64,000 bases of DNA, taken from Kitasatospora sp. GAS204B. GTDB lineage: Bacteria; Actinomycetota; Actinomycetes; Streptomycetales; Streptomycetaceae. The stretch lies in the NCBI RefSeq assembly GCF_029892155.1, contig NZ_JARZAG010000015.1, positions 1-64,000 on the forward strand, given 5' to 3'. Under the pieces are notes generated by a model. It was not told the DNA's origin, made no database searches, and worked only from the letters and a program-made list of their open reading frames with translations. Position 1 is the stretch's first letter. Each line of letters opens with the position of its first letter. This document shows, in pieces, positions 1 to 8,594 of this stretch. The position numbers and the translations under genes were made by a program.

Positions 1-2
1 AG

Positions 3-119
3 ATGTCCAACTGGAAGCTCAAACGCACCGAACATCGCAACCCGACGGCACCCGACACTCCAACCGTCCGGCTGGTCGCACCCACCAGAGCCAGCCCGAC
101 CAGCCGGAAAACGACCTAA
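3..119 (+). CDS. Possible 3' end of an unrecognised gene
   Basis: The frame starting at base 3 stays open from the window edge to a TAA at 117-119. About three quarters of its third codon positions are G or C, which is lower than the rest of the window but higher than the other two frames. The ATG at base 3 may be internal, so this could be the tail of a gene that begins outside the window. The residues are basic and threonine/proline-rich and match no family I know. Base composition is poorer in GC than the neighbours, as in mobile or decayed DNA. It could equally be non-coding. Confidence 0.2.
   Translation: MSNWKLKRTEHRNPTAPDTPTVRLVAPTRASPTSRKTT
68..107. repeat. Imperfectly spaced inverted repeat
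   Basis: Two perfectly complementary 11-base arms, CCGGCTGGTCG and CGACCAGCCGG, are separated by 18 bases. The hairpin sits 30 bases before a truncated MITE end and may be a terminator of the gene that enters from the left, or an end of older mobile DNA. Confidence 0.35.
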
Positions 120-136
120 ATCACCGGTATTGGCCT

Positions 137-201
137 TAGGACCTCTCTTACGGATCTTGCCGGGCGCGCAGCCGCACAGGCTTTGACGCACCGGCTCGGC
201 G
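137..201 (+). mobile_element. Truncated MITE copy (left end only)
   Basis: After a TA dinucleotide the sequence GGACCTCTCTTACGGATC matches, with one change, the terminal inverted repeat of the complete elements at 5069-5263 and 48535-48701. It continues with CTTGCCGGGCGCGC and, after a diverged and shorter stretch, a shared GACGCACCGGC block ending near 201. No right-hand terminal repeat follows, so the copy is a one-sided remnant. The rest of the region up to 357 holds no gene I can support, only the ribosome binding site (gaggga) of the next gene. Confidence 0.6.
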
Positions 202-357
202 CGCGGTCTGGCGCGCGAGCGATCAGTCGCGTCACAGTGGCGGCATCCGGGCGACCGGCTCCCGGGCGCCCACCCGGGTGGAGTTCCGCGCCGCGTCAGC
301 GCGCGAGCCGCAACGGGCCGGCCGCAAGCGCGGCGGCAACAGACGAGGGAGTGGCAG

Positions 358-1155
358 ATGACCGAGATCGCCGCACTACTGGCGGACCTGCGCGCCGAGA
401 GCGAGGAACTGGCGGCGCTGGTGGTGCCGTTGGACGAGGACCGGTGGACGACTCCGACGCCCGCGCCGGGTTGGACCATCGCCCACCAGATCGCCCACCT
501 GGCCTGGACGGACGACTGGACGCTGCGGTCCGTCCGTGATCCGGCCGGGTTCCATTCGGCGGCAGTCGAACTGCTGGCCGGCCCGGTTGAGTTCGACGGG
601 ATCGTGGACCGGGGCGCGGCCGACGGCGCGGCGCTGCCGCCGACCGAACTGCTGGAGCGGTGGCGGACCGGCTGCGCCGAGGTGCTGGCGGCGCTGGCCG
701 AGGTGCCGCCGGGCAGCCGCCTGCCGTGGTTCGGCCCGCCGATGAAGGCCGCCTCGATGGCCACCGCGCGGATCATGGAGACCTGGGCGCACGGCGAGGA
801 CGTGGCCGAAGCGCTCCACGTCGAGCGCAAGCCCACCGCCCGGCTGCGGCACGTGGCGCACCTGGGCGTGCGGACCTTCGGCTTCGCGTTCTCCGCGCAC
901 GGCCTGCCGGTGCCGACCGAGCCGGTGCGGGTCGAGTTGGCCGGGCCGGATGGCGAAGTGTGGACCTGGGGGCCCGAGCAGGCGCTGGACCGGATCACCG
1001 GACCCGCGTTGGACTTCTGCCTCCTGGTGACCCAGCGGCGGCATCCGGACGACCTGGCACTGACGGTGACCGGCCCGGTCGCCACCGCCTGGGTGCCGCT
1101 CGCCCAGGTCTTCGCCGGCCCGCCGGGGGTCGGGCGGGAGCCACGCGAGATGTGA
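358..1155 (+). CDS. TIGR03084-type maleylpyruvate isomerase-like metal-binding protein
   Basis: A 265-residue protein of the DinB/MDMPI superfamily, whose best known members are mycothiol-dependent maleylpyruvate isomerases. The N-terminal four-helix part carries the metal-ligand signature GWTIAHQIAHLAW (His43, His47) and a third likely ligand histidine in METWAHGEDV around residue 147. The C-terminal part resembles the wHTH-like/SCP2-like extension of the TIGR03084 subfamily. A GAGGGA ribosome binding site lies 8 bases before the ATG. Family knowledge suggests a cytoplasmic enzyme using a divalent metal and perhaps mycothiol, but the substrate cannot be read from sequence. It converges on the tetR gene ending at 1239. 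Confidence 0.8.
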   Translation: MTEIAALLADLRAESEELAALVVPLDEDRWTTPTPAPGWTIAHQIAHLAWTDDWTLRSVRDPAGFHSAAVELLAGPVEFDGIVDRGAADGAALPPTELLERWRTGCAEVLAALAEVPPGSRLPWFGPPMKAASMATARIMETWAHGEDVAEALHVERKPTARLRHVAHLGVRTFGFAFSAHGLPVPTEPVRVELAGPDGEVWTWGPEQALDRITGPALDFCLLVTQRRHPDDLALTVTGPVATAWVPLAQVFAGPPGVGREPREM

Positions 1156-1238
1156 CGACAAGTCAGCCACCGCCCCTACAGCAGGACCGGCGCCCGGGCG
1201 GGAACCTCACCACGAAGTGACGCCAAGTCAACTTCCGC

Positions 1239-1952
1239 TCATGGCGCGGCGTTGCCACCCTTGGGCACGAGCCCGTTGAGCAGCAACCGCAGGGCCAGCT
1301 CGAATCCCCGCTCGTCCAGGTCGCCGGGGCCACCGCCCCGGACGGCCGAGGCGGACAACGCCTCGGCCAGGTCCGGGTACTGCCTGCGGTACTCCTCGGC
1401 CGGGCGGGCGAAGCCCTCGGTGAACGTCTCCAGCGCTGCGCCGAGCACCAGGTAGTCGAGCGCGGCGGCGGCCTCGGCGGCGTCCGCCGGGTCGAGACCG
1501 GCCCGGCGCAGCGCGGCGAGCAGCGCGTCGTAACCGAGCAACTGGCGCTCGGCCTCGACCCGGCGGCGGGCGAGGAGCGCGATGGTGTTGGGGTGACGGA
1601 GGAAGACCCGCCGGTAGCCGCGGGCGTACTCCGCCACGCCCGCGCGCCAGTCCTGCTCCGATGCCGCCGCTCCGGCGTCGCCACTGCGGCCGCCGGCGCC
1701 CGGTCGCAGTGGACCGTGGTCGATCTCGGCGTTGACCAGCTCGGCCAGCGCGTCGAGCAGTTCGTCCTTACCGGCCACGTGGTTGTAGAGCGAGGCGGCC
1801 TTGACCCCGAGCCGCTCGGCCAGCGCCCGCATGGTGAGACCGGCCGGGCCGTGCTCGTCGACCAGATCCAGCGCCGCCCGGGCGATGACCTCCCTGCTCA
1901 GCAGCGCCTTGCCCGGTCGCCCCACGCCCCGCCCTCTCGTCTGGCCACGCAT
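1239..1952 (-). CDS. TetR/AcrR-family transcriptional regulator
   Basis: A 237-residue TetR regulator. The N-terminal helix-turn-helix is clear: LTMRALAERLGVKAASLYNHVAGKDELLDAL, split as recognition helix ASLYNHV. The C-terminal half is a ligand-binding TetR_C domain with no specific signature. I start it at the ATG giving MRGQTRGRGVGRPGK; an upstream in-frame ATG at 2012 would add 20 residues of unlikely composition. It is transcribed divergently from the amino-acid permease at 2153, and a 15-base palindrome at 2108-2122 lies between them, so it probably represses the permease and itself. The inducer is unknown. Confidence 0.88.
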   Translation of the reverse strand: MRGQTRGRGVGRPGKALLSREVIARAALDLVDEHGPAGLTMRALAERLGVKAASLYNHVAGKDELLDALAELVNAEIDHGPLRPGAGGRSGDAGAAASEQDWRAGVAEYARGYRRVFLRHPNTIALLARRRVEAERQLLGYDALLAALRRAGLDPADAAEAAAALDYLVLGAALETFTEGFARPAEEYRRQYPDLAEALSASAVRGGGPGDLDERGFELALRLLLNGLVPKGGNAAP

Positions 1953-2107
1953 CCATCCGGCACCCGTCGTACCGGTCCGGTCCACCTCACACCCGCCGGG
2001 CGCACGTGACACCCGTCCGTCGCAGGTCGCGCCCGTCCGGTCGACGTCAGGTTACAGCCCGGTGTCGAGGGCTTCCGCCGGCCGGGGTCGGTGGTCTACG
2101 GTCCCCG

Positions 2108-2122
2108 ACTAACTAAGTTAGT
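2108..2122. promoter_or_regulatory. TetR-type operator palindrome
   Basis: ACTAACTAAGTTAGT has two perfect 7-base arms around a central A. It is AT-rich in a GC-rich genome and lies 30 bases before the permease start, in the divergent region shared with the tetR gene. Both points fit an operator for that regulator. Confidence 0.65.
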
Positions 2123-2152
2123 TTTCCCTCGCGACCCTCACAGGCGGACCGT

Positions 2153-3688
2153 ATGAGTGAACTCCCGACGCCCCCGGCCACCGGCGACAGCGAACGCCTG
2201 GCCGCCCTCGGCTATCGCCAGGAACTGCGCCGCAGCCTGGGCATCCTCGGCAACATCGCGATGGGCTTCGCGGTGGTCTCCCCCGTGGTCGGCCTCTACG
2301 CGGTCGCCCAGGTCGGCATGAGCATCGACGGCGGCGCCTGGGTCTGGGCGCTGCCGATCTGCCTGCTCGGCCAGGCCCTGGTGGTGTGCGTCTACGCCGA
2401 GTTGGCCAGCCAGTGGCCGCTGGCCGGCGGCGCCTACCAGTGGACCCGGCGGCTGGCCCGGCCGTCGTTCGCCTGGCTGAGCGGCTGGCTCTGGCAGTTC
2501 GCCGTGATGTTCGCCAACACCACCGTCGCCTACCTGGCCTCCCCCTGGGTCTTCGCACTCTTCGGCGCCACCCCCACCGCGACCCAACTGGTACTGGTCT
2601 CAGCCGCGTTCACGCTGCTCTGCGCGCTGGTGAACGCCTACGGGATCAACATCCTGCGCTGGTTCGTCTCGCTCGGCATCGCCGCCGAGGCGGTCGCCTC
2701 GGTGCTGGTCGGGGTCTCGTTGCTGCTCTTCTTCCGCAAGCACGGCCTCTCGCTTCTCACCGACACGCTCGGCGCCCCGTCGGCCAACGGCACCAGCGGC
2801 ACGCTGGCCTTCCTGGCCGTGATCGCGGTCGGCGGCTGGGCGTTCATCGGGTTCGACGCCTGCGTCTCGACCGCCGAGGAGACCAAGGACGCGGGCCGCC
2901 AGGTGCCGCGCGCGATGTGGTACGCGCTGCTCAGCGTGGGCGCGGCGGTGATCCTGAACGCGGTGGGCGTCGCGCTGGCCCACCCCGACCCGGCCGCCGT
3001 TGTGGCCGGCAAGGACCTCGACCCGGTGACCACGGCGGTGACCAGCGCGTTCGGCGACTGGTCGGCCAAGCCCTTCGTGGTCGTGGTCCTGGTCAGCTTC
3101 ACCGCCTGCCTGATGGCCTCGCAGGGCGGCGCGGCGCGCGGCCTGTACTCGCTGGCCCGAGATGGCGTCTTCCCGTACTCGGCCCAGGTGCGCAAGGTCA
3201 ACAGGCACCAGGCACCGATCGGCGGGCTGGTCGCGACCACCCTGATCAGCTGTGCGGCACTGCCGCTGGGCCTGAAGAGCGCCGCGATGGGCAGCCTGAT
3301 CACCTTCGGCAGCGCGGCGACCTTCCTGCCGTTCTTCCTGCTCACGCTGGCGGCGCTGATCGCCCGGGTGCGCGGCAGTTGGCGGCCGGCCGGCCAGGTG
3401 GGCTACGGGCGGTTCGGGACGGCGCTGAACGCGCTGGCAGTGCTCTGGACCGGTGGCGAGGTGCTGAACATCTGCTGGCCCCGGACCATCCTGGCGCCGC
3501 CCGGGGCACCGTGGTATCAAGTGTGGGCCGCCCTGATCGGCGTGGGCACGGTCACCCTGATCGGCGTCGGCTACCTGCTGGTCAGGCGGCCGCAGGACCG
3601 GATGTCGGCGGACCACATGACGGCGAACCAGGCTCCGGCAGCCAGGCCGGCAGACCAGGAGCGCCGACCGAACATCCCGTTGACCTGA
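2153..3688 (+). CDS. APC-family amino-acid permease
   Basis: A 511-residue integral membrane protein with about 12 hydrophobic segments. The N-terminal ELRRSLGILGNIAMGFAVVSP and the central GGWAFIGFDACVSTAEETKDAGRQ motif (consensus GFE/D..A.EE.K.P.R..P) are characteristic of the amino acid-polyamine-organocation superfamily, in particular the GABA/choline-type permeases. The last 35 residues are a hydrophilic tail. Predicted role: proton-coupled uptake of an amino acid or amine across the cytoplasmic membrane; the substrate is not evident. It is the only gene of its transcript before the nitric oxide synthase and is probably controlled by the divergent TetR through the operator at 2108-2122. 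Confidence 0.9.
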   Translation: MSELPTPPATGDSERLAALGYRQELRRSLGILGNIAMGFAVVSPVVGLYAVAQVGMSIDGGAWVWALPICLLGQALVVCVYAELASQWPLAGGAYQWTRRLARPSFAWLSGWLWQFAVMFANTTVAYLASPWVFALFGATPTATQLVLVSAAFTLLCALVNAYGINILRWFVSLGIAAEAVASVLVGVSLLLFFRKHGLSLLTDTLGAPSANGTSGTLAFLAVIAVGGWAFIGFDACVSTAEETKDAGRQVPRAMWYALLSVGAAVILNAVGVALAHPDPAAVVAGKDLDPVTTAVTSAFGDWSAKPFVVVVLVSFTACLMASQGGAARGLYSLARDGVFPYSAQVRKVNRHQAPIGGLVATTLISCAALPLGLKSAAMGSLITFGSAATFLPFFLLTLAALIARVRGSWRPAGQVGYGRFGTALNALAVLWTGGEVLNICWPRTILAPPGAPWYQVWAALIGVGTVTLIGVGYLLVRRPQDRMSADHMTANQAPAARPADQERRPNIPLT

Positions 3689-3814
3689 TCATCACAAGAT
3701 CTACTTGAAGAGGGGCAGCCTAGTGTGTCGCGAGGGGAATGTGTGCGAGGTTTGCCCACACTCGGCCGCTGAGCTGCCGCTTCGGGTATCCATAGGGGCG
3801 GAAAGGACGTCTCT

Positions 3815-5062
3815 GTGATCTTCGACCGGATACGCGCCCGCAAGGCCATCCCCACCCCCGCTCCAGTCGCGCCCGGTTGCCCGGTGAGCCACGACCGTCC
3901 GGCCACCGCCGCATGGGCCGCCGTGCCGACGGTCCCGGAGCAGGCCCGACGGATGCCGTCGAACCTCTTCACCCCCGCGTTCACCGATCCGGACCGGGCG
4001 AGCGAGTTCATCCGGCAGTACCACGCGGAGATCCCGGGCGCCGGCGACCCGACGGCGCGGCTCGACGAGGTGCTGGACGAGATCTCGCGGACCGGCACCT
4101 ACCGGCACACCACCGAGGAACTGGCCTTCGGGGCCAAGGTGGCCTGGCGCAACTCCGCCCGCTGCATCGGCCGTCTCTACTGGCGCAGCCTGCTGGTCCG
4201 CGACCTGCGCGAGGTCGGCTCGGCCGACGACATCGCCGAGGAGTGCTTCGAGCACCTGCGGCTGGCCACCAACGGCGGCCGGATCCGCCCGATGATCAGC
4301 ATCTTCGCCCCGGACCGTCCCGGCCGTCCGGCCGCCCGGATCGTCAACGCCCAACTGGTCCGCTACGCCGGCTACCCCGACGGCTACGGCGGCTGGATCG
4401 GCGACCCGGCGGGCGGTCAACTCGCCGCCCGGGCCGCCGATCTGGGCTGGAAGCCGGGCGAGGGCCGGTTCGACGTGCTGCCCCTGCTGGTGCAGGAGCG
4501 GACCGGTGAGCGGCCGTACTGGTACGAAGTGCCGGACGACGCCACTCTGGAGGTGCCACTCAGTCACCCCGAGTACGCCTGGTTCGCCGCGTTGGGCCTG
4601 CGCTGGTACGCCGTGCCGGCGATCAGCGACCAGACGCTGGAGATCGGCGGCATCCGCTACCCCGCCGCGCCCTTCAACGGCTGGTACATGGGGACCGAGA
4701 TCGGCGCCCGCAACCTCGCCGACGCCGACCGCTACGACCTGCTGGCCGAGGTCGCCGGGCGGCTGGGCCTGGACACCTCCAACGAACGCACGCTCTGGAA
4801 GGACCGGGCGCTGATCGAGCTCAACCGGGCCGTGCTGCACTCCTACGAGGTGGCGGGCGTGACGATGACCGACCACCACACCGAGTCGGAGCGGTTCCTG
4901 AAGCACATCGCCCAGGAGAAGCGGCTGGGGCGGGAGACGCCGGCGGACTGGAGCTGGATCGTGCCGCCGGTGTCGGGCGGGGTCACGCCGGTGTTCCACC
5001 GCTACTACGACCCGGTGGACCCCGAGACCCGGCCCGCGTTCGTGGCGCGCGAACCCTGGTGA
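3815..5062 (+). CDS. nos: Bacterial nitric oxide synthase, oxygenase subunit
   Basis: A 415-residue nitric oxide synthase oxygenase domain without a fused reductase, the normal bacterial form. It converts L-arginine to citrulline and nitric oxide with heme, a pterin and electrons from external reductases. The proximal heme cysteine is Cys117 in VAWRNSARCIGRLYW. The substrate-binding glutamate lies in FNGWYMGTEIGARNLAD. The C-terminal WSWIVPPVSGGVTPVFH pterin and dimer region is intact. The first 45 residues are an extra tail compared with Bacillus enzymes. Start: GTG with GAAAGGA 8 bases upstream. No thaxtomin or reductase gene is adjacent. The stop codon is 6 bases before the TA target of a complete MITE. 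Confidence 0.93.
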   Translation: MIFDRIRARKAIPTPAPVAPGCPVSHDRPATAAWAAVPTVPEQARRMPSNLFTPAFTDPDRASEFIRQYHAEIPGAGDPTARLDEVLDEISRTGTYRHTTEELAFGAKVAWRNSARCIGRLYWRSLLVRDLREVGSADDIAEECFEHLRLATNGGRIRPMISIFAPDRPGRPAARIVNAQLVRYAGYPDGYGGWIGDPAGGQLAARAADLGWKPGEGRFDVLPLLVQERTGERPYWYEVPDDATLEVPLSHPEYAWFAALGLRWYAVPAISDQTLEIGGIRYPAAPFNGWYMGTEIGARNLADADRYDLLAEVAGRLGLDTSNERTLWKDRALIELNRAVLHSYEVAGVTMTDHHTESERFLKHIAQEKRLGRETPADWSWIVPPVSGGVTPVFHRYYDPVDPETRPAFVAREPW

Positions 5063-5068
5063 GGCGGT

Positions 5069-5263
5069 TAGGGCCTCTCTTACGGATCTTGTCGGATCAG
5101 CGTGCGGCGTTGGGCGCCCGGCTGGGCGTGCCGGCGGATCGTCCTCGTACTGGGTCGTACTTGGATGATTCGCCGGTGCGTCCGTGGGGGCACCTCCCGG
5201 CCGAAGGCTGGGGGAGGGATGCCCAGCGTCGCGCGCCCGGCAAGATCCGTAAGAGAGGCCCTA
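5069..5263 (-). mobile_element. Complete MITE with TA target duplication
   Basis: A 191-base element (5071-5261) lies between TA dinucleotides at 5069-5070 and 5262-5263. Its ends are perfect inverted repeats beginning GGGCCTCTCTTACGGATC. It has no transposase gene. Read on the minus strand it aligns throughout with the copy at 48535-48701, except for 28 extra bases in the middle that form a short palindrome with a CTCCCGGCCGAAGGCTGGG core, a repeat type common between streptomycete genes. It separates the convergent nos and tetR genes, and its terminal repeats could act as a bidirectional terminator. The TA flank suggests mobilisation by an IS630/mariner- or IS5-type transposase elsewhere. 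Confidence 0.85.
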
Positions 5264-5998
5264 GGCGGGCCCGCTGACTGAGTGCGGGGAGGGCGCGGTC
5301 GGTGCCGTTGCGGTCGGACCTTCGGAGCCGTTGTGGTCGGTGCCGCCGCGCTCGAAACGCAGTGCCAACCCGTCCAGCAGCGCCTCCAGACCCGTCTCGA
5401 ACGCGCCCTCGTCGACCGCGCGCCGGTGCTCGGCCAGCCGGTGCGCCTCGCCCAGGTGCGGGTAGTCGCCCGCGTAGAGCTGCACGTCCTCGGGGAAGCC
5501 GGCCGCGAAGGAGCCGAGCGCCGAGCCGGTGATGAAGTAGCGCATCAGCGCGCCGATCCGGGTGGCCTGGCCACGCGGCCAGCCCGCCTCGACCAGGCAC
5601 CCGTAGACCGCGTCGGCCAGCCGTAGCGCGTTCGGGCGCCGGCCGGGACCTTGGGCGAGTACCGGGACGATGTGCGGGTGCCCGGCGAGGGCGGCCCGGT
5701 AGGAACGGGCCCAGTCGCGCAGCGCGGTGCGCCAGTCGCCGCCGCTCCCGGCGCCCCCGCCGCTCCGGGTGTCCGGGGCGAACATGCCGAGGTCGACCTC
5801 GCCCATCACGCTGTCCACCACCGCGTCGAGCAGCTCGTCCTTGGTGGCGAAGTGGTTGTAGAGCGACGGACCGCTGACCGAGAGTTCGGCGGCCAGGCGC
5901 CGGGTGGAAAGCGCTTCCAGCCCCTCGGCGTCCACCAGCGCCAGTGCGGCCTCGACGATCCGCTCGCGACTGAGCAGCGGGGTGCGGGGCCGGGCCAT
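5261..5998 (-). CDS. TetR-family regulator of the acyl-CoA dehydrogenase operon
   Basis: A 245-residue TetR regulator with N-terminal helix-turn-helix LSTRRLAAELSVSGPSLYNHFATKDELLDAV. I choose the ATG giving MARPRTPLLSRERIVEAAL, which is preceded by GGAGG; the longer reading frame to 6082 crosses the operator. It is divergent from the acyl-CoA dehydrogenase at 6140, with a 19-base palindrome between them, so it probably represses the lipid-degradation operon in response to an acyl-CoA or related ligand. Its TAG stop codon is made of the MITE target TA plus the first base of the element, so the insertion defines the current C-terminus. One AAGCGCTT palindrome lies inside it at 5926. Confidence 0.88.
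   Translation of the reverse strand: MARPRTPLLSRERIVEAALALVDAEGLEALSTRRLAAELSVSGPSLYNHFATKDELLDAVVDSVMGEVDLGMFAPDTRSGGGAGSGGDWRTALRDWARSYRAALAGHPHIVPVLAQGPGRRPNALRLADAVYGCLVEAGWPRGQATRIGALMRYFITGSALGSFAAGFPEDVQLYAGDYPHLGEAHRLAEHRRAVDEGAFETGLEALLDGLALRFERGGTDHNGSEGPTATAPTAPSPHSVSGPA
5926..5938. other. Intragenic AAGCGCTT palindrome
   Basis: GGAAAGCGCTTCC, the 13-base form of the recurrent palindrome described in the findings, inside the tetR coding region. Confidence 0.5.
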
Positions 5999-6083
5999 GG
6001 GGGGCTCCTCCGGTCGGGTGGTGGGGCGGCCATTCTCGCAGGGGCCCCTTCCCAGCGGGGTCGCGGCCGAGCTAGAGTCCAAA

Positions 6084-6102
6084 AAACTTGCACCGCTAGT
6101 TT
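6084..6102. promoter_or_regulatory. TetR-type operator palindrome
   Basis: AAACTTGCACCGCTAGTTT has 8-base arms with a single mismatched pair around a 3-base centre. It lies 38 bases before the acyl-CoA dehydrogenase start, in the divergent region with the tetR gene at 5261-5998, and is the obvious candidate operator for that regulator. Confidence 0.65.
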
Positions 6103-6139
6103 AAGGACCCCAGGGCGACCCCAGGAAGGGACCTGACCG

Positions 6140-7288
6140 ATGGACTTGGCACTCACCGAGGAACAGGCCGCGGTCCGCGCGCTCGCCGCCGAGTTCACCG
6201 ACCGCGAGATCGCCCCGTACGCCACCGACTGGGACCGTGCCGAGTCGGTCGACCGGGCCGTCATCGGCAAGTTGGGCAAGCTCGGCTTCCTCGGCCTGAC
6301 CATTCCCGAGGAGTACGGCGGCAGCGGCGGCGACCACCTGGCGTACTGCCTGGTGCTGGAGGAACTGGGCCGCGGCGACTCGGCGGTGCGCGGGATCGTC
6401 TCGGTCTCGCTCGGCCTGGTCGCCAAGTCGATCAACAGCTATGGCACGCAGGAGCAGAAGCGGCACTGGCTGCCCCGGCTCTGCGACGGGCAGGCACTTG
6501 CCTGCTTCGCGCTCACCGAGCCCGGCACCGGCTCGGACGCCGCGAACCTGACCACCCGCGCGGTGCGGGACGGCGCGGACTGGCTGATCAGCGGCACCAA
6601 GATGTTCATCACGAACGGGACTTGGGCCAATGTCGCACTGGTCTTCGCGCGTACCGGCGAGGCGGGCCACAAGGGGGTGAGCGCCTTCCTGGTCCCCACC
6701 GACACCCCAGGACTCGAACGGCGGGAGATCCACGGCAAACTCGGCCTGCGCGGTCAGGCCACCGCGGAACTGAGCTTCGACCAGGTCCGGGTGCCGGACA
6801 GCGCCCGACTCGGCGCCGAGGGCAAGGGCTTCTCGGTGGCGATGTCCGCGCTCGCCAAGGGGCGGATGTCGGTGGCCGCCGGCTGCGTCGGGATCATCCA
6901 GGCCGCACTGGACGCCGCCGTCCGCTACGCCACCGAGCGTGAGCAGTTCGGAAAGCCGATCGCCTCCTACCAGTTGGTGCAGGAGCTGATCTCCGACATC
7001 GCGGTCGACCTGGACGCCGCCCGGCTGCTCACCTGGCGGGTCGCCGACCACATCGAGCGCGGGCTGCCGTTCGCCACCGAGTCCTCGACGGCCAAGCTCT
7101 TCGCCAGCGAAGCCGCCGTCCGGGCGGCCAACAACGCGCTGCAGGTGTTCGGCGGTTACGGCTTCATCGACGAGTACCCCGTGGGCAAGCTGGTGCGCGA
7201 CGCGCGCGTGATGACCCTGTACGAGGGGACCAGCCAGGTGCAGAAGCTGCTCATCGGCAGGTCCCTGACCGGCGTCAACGCGTTCTGA
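6140..7288 (+). CDS. Acyl-CoA dehydrogenase
   Basis: A 382-residue flavoenzyme of standard family length. Signature 1 is ACFALTEPGTGSDA and signature 2 is QVFGGYGFIDEYPVGKLVRDAR; the catalytic glutamate is in MTLYEGTSQVQ. It oxidises an acyl-CoA thioester to the trans-2-enoyl-CoA in the cytoplasm, passing electrons to electron-transfer flavoprotein. Chain specificity (short-chain or branched-chain) cannot be fixed from sequence. First gene of a three-gene set with a thiolase and a FabG-like reductase, all needed for parts of a beta-oxidation cycle; the enoyl-CoA hydratase is missing here. The 104-base gap to the thiolase contains a 4-unit tandem repeat. Confidence 0.92.
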   Translation: MDLALTEEQAAVRALAAEFTDREIAPYATDWDRAESVDRAVIGKLGKLGFLGLTIPEEYGGSGGDHLAYCLVLEELGRGDSAVRGIVSVSLGLVAKSINSYGTQEQKRHWLPRLCDGQALACFALTEPGTGSDAANLTTRAVRDGADWLISGTKMFITNGTWANVALVFARTGEAGHKGVSAFLVPTDTPGLERREIHGKLGLRGQATAELSFDQVRVPDSARLGAEGKGFSVAMSALAKGRMSVAAGCVGIIQAALDAAVRYATEREQFGKPIASYQLVQELISDIAVDLDAARLLTWRVADHIERGLPFATESSTAKLFASEAAVRAANNALQVFGGYGFIDEYPVGKLVRDARVMTLYEGTSQVQKLLIGRSLTGVNAF

Positions 7289-7314
7289 CGACCGAGCCGG
7301 TCGTTCGACCGAGC

Positions 7315-7378
7315 CAGCCGTTTCCCGTACCAGCCGTTTCCCGTACCGGCCGTTCCCAGTACCAGCCGTTCCCAGTAG
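7315..7378. repeat. Four-copy 16-bp intergenic tandem repeat
   Basis: Four consecutive 16-base units (CAGCCGTTTCCCGTAC, the same again, CGGCCGTTCCCAGTAC, CAGCCGTTCCCAGTAG) fill the space between the acyl-CoA dehydrogenase and thiolase genes. The last unit runs to within 14 bases of the thiolase start and is followed by its GAGGAG ribosome binding site. Confidence 0.85.
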
Positions 7379-7392
7379 AGGAGCCCAACGAA

Positions 7393-8580
<1,188 letters not shown>

Positions 8581-8594
8581 AGGAGCAATCGGAG

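Noticed and set aside
3815..5062. Part of a thaxtomin-type nitration cluster
   Set aside because: No TxtE-like P450 or peptide synthetase is present on either side.
5059..5277. A 72-codon frame overlapping the nos stop
   Set aside because: It is made almost entirely of MITE sequence.
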